Notes under the pieces: generated by a model
Told to the model about the DNA's origin: nothing
Database searches by the model: none
Seen by the model: only the letters and a program-made list of their open reading frames with translations
Shown: positions 46,222 through 57,424 of the stretch, piece by piece
Layout of the letters: every line of letters starts with the position of its first letter
Numbering within the stretch: position 1 is the stretch's first letter
Program-made: the position numbers and the translations under genes
NCBI RefSeq assembly: GCF_002878395.1
Contig: NC_061121.1
Span: 15,567,004-15,631,003, forward strand
Reading direction: 5' to 3'
DNA: 64,000 nt
DNA from: Capsicum annuum
Taxonomy: Eukaryota; Streptophyta; Magnoliopsida; Solanales; Solanaceae

Positions 46222-46961
46222 CTTCAATGAAAATTGTAATAAACAAACAAGAAAAATAGGATAATGATAAATATTATATAGAGATATATTAAAAATATTA
46301 TTTCAAAGTGTTGTTGTTTACAAGTGAGTGAGTGAGATAGATAGATGTTTATGAAGGAGTTAAAGAAGGAAAGTAAAAGCGTAAGAAAAGGGAGAGTGAA
46401 TGAATGAGAGAGTTGTGGGAGGATTTGACTAAATCTCCATCTTTGGATCACTTTTGAGTACATAAAATATTGATGATAAAATTTGTATAATACCATGAAA
46501 ACAGGTAGCAACTTATTAATTAGGATATCATTTTGGGATTTAATTAACTTGCAATTGCATGTCTATTGTATTTACAAATATTAGATGTTATGTTTTTTGG
46601 AAAGAAAGGCACGCAAACAATAAAATATAAAGTATAAATGAAAAACTTTCTCATATTAATTTTATTAATAATAGGTTTTTATATAGACACATAAATAAAG
46701 TACTAGCTAAAATAGTAGACTCTTATTAAAGCTAAAAATTGAATATTAAACTAACTAAAAGACTAATTATTCTAGAAAACTGCAGCAATAGCATGTTATA
46801 GAAAGGTAACAACTATTGCCATATTTACATGGAGGCTAATTCAATACTATGGTTTAGCCAATTTAATCTAATTAATAGAGAGTCTTGCTTTAAATGACAT
46901 TTACATGCCTTAGCTTAGTTTCAAGAGAAAATTGAAAGAAAGGTGTTTTTAAGTCTTGAAT
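46222..46961. other. 14-3-3 leader and promoter region, then gap edge
   Basis: Upstream of the start codon (minus strand) lie an AT-rich piece and a CTCACTCACTCAC / TCTATCTATC simple repeat at about 46322-46345, as in plant leaders. Beyond about 46520 I see nothing specific. Confidence 0.4.
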
Positions 46962-47061
46962 NNNNNNNNNNNNNNNNNNNNNNNNNNNNNNNNNNNNNNN
47001 NNNNNNNNNNNNNNNNNNNNNNNNNNNNNNNNNNNNNNNNNNNNNNNNNNNNNNNNNNNNN
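46962..47061. other. Assembly gap of exactly 100 N
   Basis: A second placeholder gap. With 43608-43707 it isolates a 3.25-kb contig that carries the 14-3-3 gene; its order and orientation rest on scaffolding. Confidence 0.99.
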
Positions 47062-48299
47062 TATTTAGCAATATAAATTTGACTGTCGCTAATTCATGTT
47101 CTTTTAAGCGTGTGTGTCGTATTTATACGAGTAACAAATATAGAGTTATTATAATGTTGAATGACGAGACTCTAAAATCATAGGAGCTTGATCAATTAGA
47201 GCTGAGGGTCATTCAGAAACAATCTCTCTATCCTTCAAAGGTACGCAATAAATTTTGCATGTATTCTATCATCTTCAGATTCTACTTATGAAAAGTTGCA
47301 CAAAATTTATTTAATTCTAGTTTTATTCAGCAACTTGAAAGTGATATGTCCAAATTTTCTTTCAATATTTTCTCCACTAATTTCTCCTTCACTCAATTAA
47401 TTAGCCAAAGAAAAAAGTGCCAAGTGGACAAGCAACCTATTCAAAATTTGACTAAAATGTGTAAAATTCTTCACTATATATATTGTCCGAGTATGTAATA
47501 TTGATAGCGTTTGATTATGAATTTTTTTTATTTTTTTCCTGAGTTAAATTCTGAAAAATACATAAATTTTTTAAAAATTCAATTTTCACACTATTCATTT
47601 TTAAAAAAAATTTCAAGATCAAGATTTTTTTTTTTTCTCACCAAAGTACTCACAAAAGTTCAAAAACAAGTCTAATTAATTTATTTCATGGCCAAAGACG
47701 ACTCAAAACACAACTTCAATTTTCAAATATCATCTTTCACTTTAAAAACAAAACCGACATTCTGTTAAAATTTACTTTTCTTCTACGTTATAAGTATTAT
47801 TTATTAGTGGTAGAATATTTACTAACTTTTTTAGTTTATGAATACTCTAGAATAATTATTTTTCTTACTACATTAATTACATAATATTGAATTTTCTTTT
47901 AATTTAGAATTTATAAGAGAAATAACATACTGTTTTATTCCCTTTAGTTCTGTATAAATAAAGATGTAATCTTTTAGTTTTCGTGCAAGAAAAATGTAAT
48001 AAATCAATACAATGTATTTTGTCTATTATCTTTTCAATTTTTTTTCTTCATGTCTCTTTCATTCCATGACAAATTTCTCTATTTTCACAATTGAAACATG
48101 ATCCAACGCCTACTAATTACTGCTTTTCTGTTACATATGTGACAAAAGTGTTCAATGAAGAAAACAAAACAAAAAAGAGAAAAAAGTAAACAAAACAAGG
48201 AACCTTATTCACTCTTTTGACATACGTGATAAAAGTGTTTAACCAAAAAAAAGAAAATAATAATAAAAAAAGAACGTAACAGTGTTCACTAAATTAGTC
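47062..48299. other. Upstream region of the GT61 gene
   Basis: A LINE/TS-SINE tail start lies at about 47184-47260 (GAGCTGAGGGTCATTC, AAACAATCTCTCTATCC). Two similar phrases with GTGAYAAAAGTGTT occur at about 48140 and 48228. Otherwise it is AT-rich. Confidence 0.4.
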
Positions 48300-48307
48300 T
48301 TATATAG
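48300..48307 (+). promoter_or_regulatory. Candidate TATA box of the GT61 gene
   Basis: TTATATAG lies about 150 bases before the ATG at 48453. The stretch between is pyrimidine-rich with TTC repeats, as expected for a leader. Confidence 0.4.
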
Positions 48308-48452
48308 CTTAATTTAGAAGAAAATTCTCGTCTACTTGTCATATCTCTCCTCTCATCTTCATCAAAAATAAGGAAAAAAAAAATAAACCCCTCCATATTT
48401 CTTCTTCTTCTTTTTTTTTTTTTTTGGTTTTTGGGAGTTGAAAGATTTAGTG

Positions 48453-51400
48453 ATGACGAAGATTAATGTAGTGAAAAAAAGAGCTTCGAACTCAACGACG
48501 ACGTTGATTGGACTTATGTTCATTGTCTTGATGATTATCGTGTTAGGACAAAATCAATTTTTCTTCAACTCGAGACCTCATGATTCTTTTATTACTTCAT
48601 CTCCTCATGCAATCAATCATCAAAATAACAATGGAGGTATATGCTTAATTCTCTTTCTCATTTCCAAGTTAAAAAGTCCACACTAATGTCATATAAAGTC
48701 TTTACATTTTCATTCTATATAAGTAAATTAAATCCTTTTAGAAATTATTCTTATTTTCTTGGAAAAGCTTACAGAAATGTGCAGCTAATCCTAATTTAAA
48801 TTACTCATTATTCATGATCAGTTCCTCAGGCTTAATGTTTATTTGAAGTTTTTTTAAGAATCAGTTCAACTTGCATGCTCAAATGGTGTAAATAAAATTT
48901 TTTGTTTCGATTATTTTGGATCCACATCAAGTAGGAACAATTTAGGGTATTAATGCTCCCTATAAGAACTTTTTTATATTCAGACCTCGATTGAAATCGA
49001 AACCTCAGACTAAGTAAGAAATAGTCTGTGTACAGTACTATATTTTTTGACGGTGATGGTGTAAATAATATGTATGAATAGTGTTAAGAGTAATTGAGGT
49101 TCTTTTTGCAATTTTTTTATGTGTGTTAGCTAATGAGTCGGTGGGGTATATGAATGTCTGAACAGGTTCTAAGTGAAACTTCTTCGGTGGACTTACTATG
49201 AGCTATTACATAGATCGTGCAAGTTTGAAGGGGTGATCATATGTTTTTTTTTTAAAGACATATGAGTGAAAATTTTAAAATAATAAATATATATATATAT
49301 ATATATATATTTATTTTTTTTTTGTTGCAATTTTTGATATGTATTAGCCTTTGAAAAACGTGTCTTACTTTGCTCACATCTCCCTCATGCATCCGTTACG
49401 CAAAAATAAAATGTAGTGAACTTTTGGTTCTTTTTTGTGAGGTCACTTGTTGCTTTTAGCCATTCGGTGGGTAGAATTGGTAGGCATTCTTAGGGACATT
49501 AATTTCTTTTTCTTTCGGATCTATAGAAAATAATATTTCGATAGTGATATAAATTGTGTATACTTTAATTTAAATATGAATTAAGCAAAGACAAAATATA
49601 TAATTTAAGTAGCATGAGGGGAAGAAATCAATCAGAAACTTAAGAATTGAATGTATTTAAATTAGTTATTAATTATTGTATAAGAGAATTTAAATCATAA
49701 GAAAGGAAAAATATCTAATAGCCTGTTATCCAACATCGTTACCTTATAGCGTACTAGTTACCACTCGAGAGTTGAGACGATGCTACAACTACTTGATTTA
49801 GTTTCGATCGTTGAAATACCTTGTGAATTTAATTATGTTTGCCGCTTTTTCAACATCCCGAGTCCAAAGCAATTCTTTTTTTTTTTTTTAATATTTCTAA
49901 ATTTGATATATAAACTACATTTATACATGTATTATTCGGTATGTTTGATTTTTTTATTTAGTTTTATAAAATAAAAAACATATCTAATTATTTGATACGT
50001 AATATAAAGTTATATAAAAAGTTTTGAATTTGTTTAAAGAGATCTAAAAATCGATTCAATCAGTTACTTTGATTTTCCAAAAATCATTGAACACCCTTAT
50101 CTAAAAGAACCATTGTTTTAACTTTTCTACTAAACAACTAACTTTACTATGTTCCAGCCAATGCATTAATGCTTCAATGTATCTTTCCTTCTTTTTTTTT
50201 TTTTTTTAAGAAAAAGATTTTTCAGTAGAAAAATTTAAGTCAAAAACTGTTGAAATTAACAATCTTTTTTTTTTTTTTTCAGTAGAAAAATCTAGGTCAA
50301 TAATCAACTGCAACAGGTCTCATCATTTTTATGATATTTGCTCAATCAATGGACCAACAATTTTTGACCCTATTGAGTCAACATTTTATACCACCAATAA
50401 TGAGACAAACATTATAGTTGAAAAAATCAAGCCATATCCAAGAAAATGGGAGAATTTCACAATGGGCCACATCAGGGAATTCACTCTTACTACAAGCCCA
50501 ATAGGCCCACCTTGCTTGATCCACCATGAAGCCCAAGCACTTGTATTCAGTTTGGGAGGGTATACTGGTAATTTCTTCCATGATATCAATGATGGGTTCA
50601 TTCCCCTTTTTATTACTGTTAATTCTTTGTTTCCTAATCAAGATTTCATCTTGGTAATCTCAAAATTAGAAGATTGGTGGGTACATAAGTACAAGGATTT
50701 GTTACAAAGTTTTAGTAAGTACCCCATCATTGATATTGACAAGGAGATTAATGTCACACATTGTTTCCCTAGAGCCACCCTTGGCCTAATGTCACATGGT
50801 TTTATGACCATTGACCCAAAATTAACACCTAGCTCAAAGACCCTCATAAATTTTCATCATTTTCTTGCTACCATATATGGCACCGGTCAGTATCAGCCTC
50901 AATTTCAGTCTCAACATGATCAATCTCAACTTCAGTCTCAACATGGTCAGTTTCAGCCTCAACATGATCAGTCTCAGCTTCAGTCTCAACATGATCAGTT
51001 TCAGCATCAGGTTCAACCTCAGTCTCAGCATGATCAGCTTCAATCGCAGTCTCAGCTTCATCCTCAGTCTCAACCTTTGTTTGAACATCAACCTCAGCTT
51101 CGACCTCGACTTATCTTAACAAGTCGTCACGACAGCATAGGGCGTCTGATCCTGAACCAGGACGAAGTAAGATCTGTCGCGGAACAGATAGGTTTCGAGG
51201 TAATTCTATTCAAACCAAGAAAAAACACATCATTGCATGAATCTTTTGGATTGATCCACTCAAGCCATGCAATGATTGGAGTGCATGGAGCAGCACTAAC
51301 ACATGCATTATTTCTACGTCCTAATTCAATATTCATACAAATTATTCCAATTGGAGCTGAAGGAGTATCAGATCTTTGTTTTGGAAAATTAGCAAGGGGC

Positions 51401-51643
51401 ATGAATTTGGTTTATGAAGAATACAAAATAGGAGTTGAAGAAAGTAGCTTAATGGAAAAATTTGGAAAAGAAAATAATTTGGTGTTGAAAAATCCAAAGG
51501 CTCTTCATGGAAAAGTTTGGTCTCAAGAGATTATGGATATTTATCTTAGAGAACAAAATATAAATTTGAATTTAAATAGATTTAGAATATATTTAGAGAA
51601 AGCATATCAAAAAGCAAAAATGTTTATGGCTATTAATGGTTAG
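48453..51643 (+). CDS. Family 61 glycosyltransferase with Gln/His-rich insert
   Basis: Two exons, 48453-48636 and 50283-51643, give 514 residues. The ATG at 48453 is chosen; the frame before it offers only TTG. Residues about 18-40 (TLIGLMFIVLMIIVLGQNQF) form a type II membrane anchor for the Golgi. The catalytic part (DUF563/GT61) shows GGYTGNFFHDINDGFIPLFI, HCFPRATLGLMSHGF, PRLILTSRHDSIGRLI and IGVHGAALTHALFLRPNS. Plant GT61 enzymes add xylose or arabinose to xylan or other wall and N-glycan acceptors; the acceptor here is not predictable. Residues about 264-333 are an imperfect QSQHDQSQL-type repeat between conserved blocks, which I do not know from other members. The intron has two in-frame acceptors (50225 and 50282). 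An AATAAA is at 51646. Confidence 0.93.
50886..51100 (+). repeat. Coding minisatellite in the GT61 gene
   Basis: Units of about 18-27 bases built from CAGTCTCAACATGATCAG-like phrases repeat about ten times in frame and encode Gln, His, Ser, Asp, Leu and Phe. Unit boundaries slip, so copy number is approximate. The long opposite-strand frame (50834-51091) is only the mirror of this repeat. Confidence 0.85.
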
Positions 51644-51985
51644 TAAATAAAGGGCTGGTGAATATTGTGCTATATGTATATTTTTATCTGGTTAACACTT
51701 CTTTTCCCTTTTTATTTTTTATTTTTAAATTTCAATATTTGGGTATATATGTAATGTTTTACAATTTTATCTCTTCCCATGTTAACAAATGAAATAAAAT
51801 ATTATACTTGTTTTAAATATCAAACTATCCCAAATTTGCAATGGACATTTTCTCCACTTAATTACTATTGAGTTTTCAATGAATGGAAATCCAATTTTAA
51901 ATAAGAATAATATGTACATACTCCCACATATATTTTGCATGTCTATTTTATTTTAAAGATCTCTGCAGTTTGCATGTCTATTTTT
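51644..51985. other. 3' flank of the GT61 gene
   Basis: It contains the AATAAA signal at 51646 and AT-rich DNA up to the candidate Helitron start. Nothing else is seen. Confidence 0.4.
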
Positions 51986-52064
51986 TCTATATAGTAGAAG
52001 TACTGGTTTCGACCAGTGCTTCCTAATTTATATTTCCCCCCCTAATTGCTTCGTAATTTATTAT

Positions 52065-53430
52065 ACTATCCCTAATTAATTATTATAAGTTATTTATATA
52101 TTAAAATTAATAATATTTTTTTTTAATATATTATGCCTAATTAATTATTATAAGTTATTTATATATTAGAATTAATAATATTTAAATAAGAAAATAAATA
52201 TTTATGATGTTTGTTTCAGCTGCTTTAATCGTGATTTTACTATATCATCCTTAATTAATTATTATAAGTCATTTATGTATTAAAAAATTAATAATATTTA
52301 ATTAAAAAAATAGATGACATGTCTGCTGCAGTTGCTTCAACCATTATTTTTCTAAATATCACTCATAATTAATTATTATGAGTCATCTAAGTGTTAAAAA
52401 ATTAATAATTATTTTTTAAAAAATAAAATAAACATAAAATGATAAATTAACTCTTGATGTATTAAATTAAGTTGATCTCTTTCAACTGTGATTTTACCAT
52501 ATCACCCGTAATTAATTATTATAAGTCATTTATGTATTAAAAAGTTCATAATATTTAATTAAAACATTAGTTTTGACATGGCTGCTTCAAGAGCTGCGCC
52601 GTGATTTTACTATATCACCCCTAATTAATTATTATAAGTCATTTATGTATTAGTATATTAATAGTATTTAATTAAAACAAGAAAAATATGTGTTTATGAC
52701 ATGTCTGTTGCAGCTGCTTCAACCATAATTTTACTAAATATCGCTCCTAATTAATAATATTTTAAAAAAATAAAATAAACATAAAATGATAGATTAACTC
52801 TTGATGTATTAAATTAAGTTGATCTCCTTCAACCGTGATTTTATCATATCACTCCTAATTAATTATTATAAATTATTTATATATTAAAAAGTTCATAATA
52901 TTTAATTAAAACACTGGTTTCGACATGGCTGCTTTAAGAGCTGCAATGTGATTTTACTATATCACCCTTAATTAATTATTATAAGTCATTTATGTCTTAG
53001 TATATTAATAGTATTTAATTAAAATAAGAAAAATATGCGTTTATGACATGTCTGTTGCAGCTGCTTCAACCATAATTTTACTAAATATTGCTCCTAATTA
53101 ATTATGATGAGTTATCTAAGTATTAAAAAATTAATAATATTTAATAAAATGATAAAACCGACAAATGATAAATTAACGCTTGATGTTTTAAATTAAGTTG
53201 GCGTCCTTCAACTTTGATTTTACTGTATCACTCCTAATTAATTATTGTAGGTCATTTATGTATTAAAAATAATAATATTTAATTAAAAAAAGAAAAATGG
53301 ACATTTATGATATGTCTATTTCAGCTGCTTCAACCATAATTTTACTAAATACCGCTCTTAATTAATCATCTAAGTATTAAAAAATTAATGATATTTAATT
53401 AAAAAATAAAATAGACATAAAATGATAAGC
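52065..53430. repeat. Twelve-unit tandem array with higher-order structure
   Basis: Each unit starts near TAATTAATTATTATAAGT: about 52070, 52135, 52249, 52368, 52508, 52620, 52746, 52854, 52969, 53094, 53234 and 53359. Three unit types differ in their second half: about 112 bp with GACATGGCTGCTT, about 125 bp with TGTTGCAGCTGCTTCAACC, and about 140 bp with CTTGATGTATTAAATTAAG. They recur in order with a period of about 348 bp (52508/52854, 52620/52969, 52746/53094). Confidence 0.85.
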
Positions 53431-53918
53431 AGGTAGCAGATCGACGTGTTTGTTTGTGTTGCCTACTTAGATACTTCCTTTTATATTTATTTATTTTACT
53501 TTCAATTTTAATCTATTATATATTTGAGAATTACATAAAAGTATTATAAATCATAATAATTAACAATTCAAAATAATTAAAAAGACATAAAAAATTTTGG
53601 TTGACTCTCTAAATTTTATTACTGTCACGTAAATTGAAACAAAAGAAAAAGTACTATAAATCACAAAATTAATAATTTAAAGTATTTTAAAAATATGTAT
53701 AAAATTTAGTTAACTTTCAAAAATTGTATCAATATCACATAAATTGAGACAGAGGATATAACATATATCATTTAAAAATTACATAAAAAATATTATAAAT
53801 CACAATAGTTTATCTTGAAAATGTTTTTCGCGCTGACACCTCAATTCTAACTGTTGTTATATTTGGATATCTAGATCTGATAATATTGTGCACCCATCTA
53901 TAAGAATTTCTTAACTTA

Positions 53919-54585
53919 GGGTGTGTTTGGTATGAAGGAAAACATTTGTCTTCCAAACCAACTTATTTTCCTTAAATCTAAGGAAAATGACTTTCTTTCA
54001 AAAAGAAAGGAAAACATTTTTCCAAAATTCTCTTTCAACCTCACTTTAAAATTGAAATGTTCATACAATTCTCAAAATCATCTACCCCGCCCCGCCCTCA
54101 ATACCCAATCACCTCGACCCCACCCCTACCCCTACCTCTACCCCTACCCCTACCCCCAAAATTCAATTGTTTTAAAAACTTAATCCATTCCCTACCCCCC
54201 ACCCCATCCCTACTCCTACCCCCCCTCTTCTTTTTTAATTTTTTTTAACCCAAAAAAAAATTCAAAACTTTTTCTTACCCCACCCCTACTATCTATTCTG
54301 ACACCCCCACCTATCCGCCTACCAATCTCTTTTCCAAAAAAAAGATTTAATTTTTTTTTAAAGATTCTAAAATGTATTTTTACGCTTTAGTTAAACACTA
54401 AATGTTTTTTTTAAAAAATATTTTTTCATTCACCAACCAAATGCTAGAAAAATTTTTCTATCCACCAACCAAACATAAGAAGACAAGTAAGTCAACTTGT
54501 TTTCCAGGAAAACATTTTCTAGGAAAATATTTTCCATGGAAAACATTTTTCATGGAAAGCATTTTCCTTCATACCAAACGCACCC
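53919..54585. mobile_element. Harbinger-type MITE, 667 bp
   Basis: The 24-bp ends match 23 of 24 (53919-53942 against 54562-54585, GGGTGTGTTTGGTATGAAGG). TTA flanks both sides (53916-53918 and 54586-54588). The middle is C-rich with CCCCTACCCCTACC-type runs. Confidence 0.92.
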
Positions 54586-54995
54586 TTAGTAGTGGTTCAA
54601 AACATTTCAATATCTGTATTTATAAGTTTTTTGCCTTTGAGAAGATGATCCAAGACTTTGTTGTAAATTGAAGTATCTTTTGTTTCAGTTTTTGTATGAA
54701 ATAATTCTATGAATATTAGTTCTACATCTTTTCTATATTTTGTAACAGGTCTCACTTTTATCATCAAACAATTAAAATAGTCCGATTACACGACACATCA
54801 CACTTTCTTATCATGTGGAAAAAAACTATCTTATAAAACTTTACTCCTTAGCGAGTACCGTCAAATAATTATTATTTAAAAAGTTATCGTTTTAAATCAA
54901 TGTAAATTTATGTTTGTATCTCATCAATATTAAATTTTGATGCTAAAAAATGTTTATAGTGTTGACCCATACTGACACGGGCCATTCACCTCTAG

Positions 54996-56390
54996 TGTTT
55001 CAAAGAAATGGTAGCTAGTTAGAAATTCTACTGAGAAAACCTACTAGAGTATTGAGAATTCTCTTCAAAAATCACCACAAAAGCCTCATTTTCTCCTAGT
55101 TGGATATTGCCATGTCATATAAAATCATTTTTTTAATAACAAACCTACTTATGTATATTCTACCCTTTTTTTTAAAAAAAAAAAAATTTCTCCTCCGGTG
55201 TTTTCGGTACCCACATTAGAGCCTGATTAATCCAAATTCATGCCGAGTAAGAATTGTTCGGAGATAGTGCTTCCTACTAAGGATTTTTTTATATCCGGAA
55301 CACGAACCCTATGCATATCATACCCATTTAACTCTATTCAATTTATTTCTTATACTTGATTTTAGACTCAATTTAAAAAGACCTAAAGAAACATTTCCCC
55401 CCCTTTATCTCACATGGTTTCCATGGTTTTCTTCAGACATTCTATTAGCATTATTTATTTAAGAAATACGTGATTAGCTGTATTAACTTTACAATATTTC
55501 TAAATTTATTTTATTTGTTTATTTGAGAAATAAGATTGATTTTGTTTTCTTAATCATTGATAAAACTTTTATAGTGAATGAAAGATATTAATCATTTAAG
55601 ATTTAAAGTTTAGAGACCTCCACCCCCCCCAAAAAAACAAGTTAGAAGGATTTTGTATAAATTAATTTATTCCAATTTCTCCAACTTAAATCAAATATAT
55701 GTACTTTTGTTCCAATTAATACTCGATATAATATGACTTTGAGTCTTCGACCCTAATGCACTTTATGTGACATTTCAATGTATACATTTAGCTTTAGGAG
55801 CCTCATAAAGAAAAAAGTTGTCTTTAGGTCTTTTTAAACCTGGTTTAAAATTGGGAATAAGACATGCTTAAATTTTAAATACGTATAATGTACACAAATT
55901 AAATAGGTTTATTATTTAAAAATAGGATTTTAATATGACACTTCAGTGAGGAGGTTGTAGGAATTTGAAAGAGAGATTGCGGAAAAATTGAATGAGAATT
56001 TGAATGAATGAATGAGTTGAATGATTCAATGTATATTGAATGAACTGAATTGACTGTATATTGAATGAATTGATTGAATCGAATATAGAATTGAATTGAA
56101 CTGAATTGAATAATTGAACTTGAATTGATTATATTGAGTGTATTCAATTGAAATAAAACATACTGTAAGTACACTGCCCTATTTATACAAGTAATTAATC
56201 ATCTAAATAAGATAGGGCTCTAAATAAGGTACAAAATAATAAAGTGATACACTACTAAATAAAGTAGAATACACTCTTAAATAGGGGTACAAGATATTAA
56301 AAATATATTCTAAAGATATACCTATTTACTAAAGATTTACCTAGCATGTACAAAAGGAATAAAATAATATATAAAATTTTTCTAAATTTG
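54996..56390. other. Intergenic DNA with a SINE and GAATT-type simple repeats
   Basis: A tRNA-type SINE of the 25590 family lies at 55195-55330 (minus). Imperfect TTGAATGAA/GAATTGAATT repeats fill about 55970-56150. No gene is supported; the minus-strand frame at 55899-56174 is a reading of the simple repeat. Confidence 0.5.
55195..55330 (-). mobile_element. tRNA-type SINE (second family)
   Basis: It shows CTCCGGTGTTTTCGGTACCC, TTAGAGCCTGATTAATCC, TAGTGCTTCCTACTAAGG and CGGAACACGAACCCTATGC in the family order seen at 25590-25745. Confidence 0.6.
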
Positions 56391-56394
56391 GGCC

Positions 56395-56680
56395 GACATC
56401 AACATGTTGAGGCGACTGAAACCAAGGCTGGATCGACCTAGCTATGTACTGCAGCAGTGAGATGAAACAGGTGAATCAACCCGGTCTAATGAACAAATAT
56501 AGTAATATTCCAATAGAGGTGCGAGAGAGTGCTGGATATAGTGAGTACGAAAAAGGGCAGAGGTAGGCTGAAGAAGTATTGGGGAGAGGTGATTAGACAG
56601 GATATAATGCATATTCAGGTTACCGAGGACATGACCTCAGAGGGATATGGCGAGCGCAAAATAAAGTAGAAGGATAGTCG
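56395..56680 (+). pseudogene. LINE polyprotein C-terminal fragment (GRPKKYWGEVI type)
   Basis: From 56556 the frame reads GRGRLKKYWGEVIRQDIMH and then VTEDMTSEG before a frameshift and stop. This is a tail common to many annotated LINE-derived proteins in Solanum. The preceding MLRRLKPRLDRPSYVL piece (from about 56404) seems to belong to it. It is a fragment, not a working element. Confidence 0.6.
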
Positions 56681-57320
56681 AGTAGGAGTGTTCTCGTTCA
56701 CTAGCCGTAGTATGGTAGCGTAAGGTTTAGCCGTACATATGTATCAGTTTTGCCTTTTGTTGTGGTTCGATTAACGCACTATCTTGTCGCTAATTGTTGT
56801 TTTTATAGTATATTTAGCACCATCCCGTCAAGCCATATTATTTTCAATATGTTCCTCTTAATTGTCCGTACCCAAATTTGCTACACTTAACCTCCCCATA
56901 TCTCCCTTTGTGAGAATATTTTTACTGAATATGTTATTGTAGTATTTGAGACAACACGTGTCAACTAGGAGAGAATTAAGACATTGTTGGCGTGTAGTAT
57001 ATTTTGAGGAAAAATAGTAATAGTTGAATGATATATGAGTGTAAGAGAAACAAAAATAGTTTTAAATTGTAATTTTCCATACTAGAGTGACCATTCGGTG
57101 AATAACTCCACATATACATTTATGTGAAAGCCATTTAAAAATTCTCTCTTGCTTACCTAAAACCCTAATCCTACATATTTCAAAAAAAGAAACTTGGCGA
57201 GAAAGAAAGAAAAGGAAACAGATTTTATAAGTACGTCAGAAACTTGGGGGTAAAGCAAAAGCTAAAAAAGGAAACAAAATTTCTGGGGGGGAAATTGGGT
57301 AGTATACAAATTTTGCTGCC
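56681..57320. other. Upstream region of the RING gene
   Basis: The first part still resembles the non-coding tail of the LINE fragment. The rest has no recognisable element. Confidence 0.4.
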
Positions 57321-57328
57321 TATAAATA
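57321..57328 (+). promoter_or_regulatory. TATA box before the RING-H2 gene
   Basis: TATAAATA in a CCTATAAATAAG context lies about 100 bases before the ATG at 57425, a normal plant distance. Confidence 0.6.
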
Positions 57329-57424
57329 AGTTCAACGACTAATATTTTTGTAGCTTATAAACTTTTTTGTTTTCTGATTTTTGACCCAGCTAGTAATCTA
57401 AGAAAACTAGAGAGAACAAGAAAC

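Larger units (their letters stand above)
51986..54995 (+). mobile_element. Candidate non-autonomous Helitron, about 3.0 kb
   Basis: The 3' end is well supported: an imperfect hairpin at 54966-54981 (CCCAT / ACGGG), 10 bases, then CTAG (54992-54995) followed by T. The 5' end is proposed at TCTATATAGTAGAAGTAC (51986); the base before it is T, not the expected A, so this border is weaker. No helicase is inside. It carries a tandem array (52065-53430) and a younger MITE (53919-54585). Confidence 0.5.

Noticed and set aside
50834..51091. Antisense frame with LRLKLIML repeats in the GT61 gene
   Set aside because: Mirror of the coding minisatellite; the sense frame has conserved GT61 blocks on both sides.
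55899..56174. 91-residue Ser/Asn/Phe-rich frame
   Set aside because: Direct reading of GAATT/TGAATGAA simple repeats.
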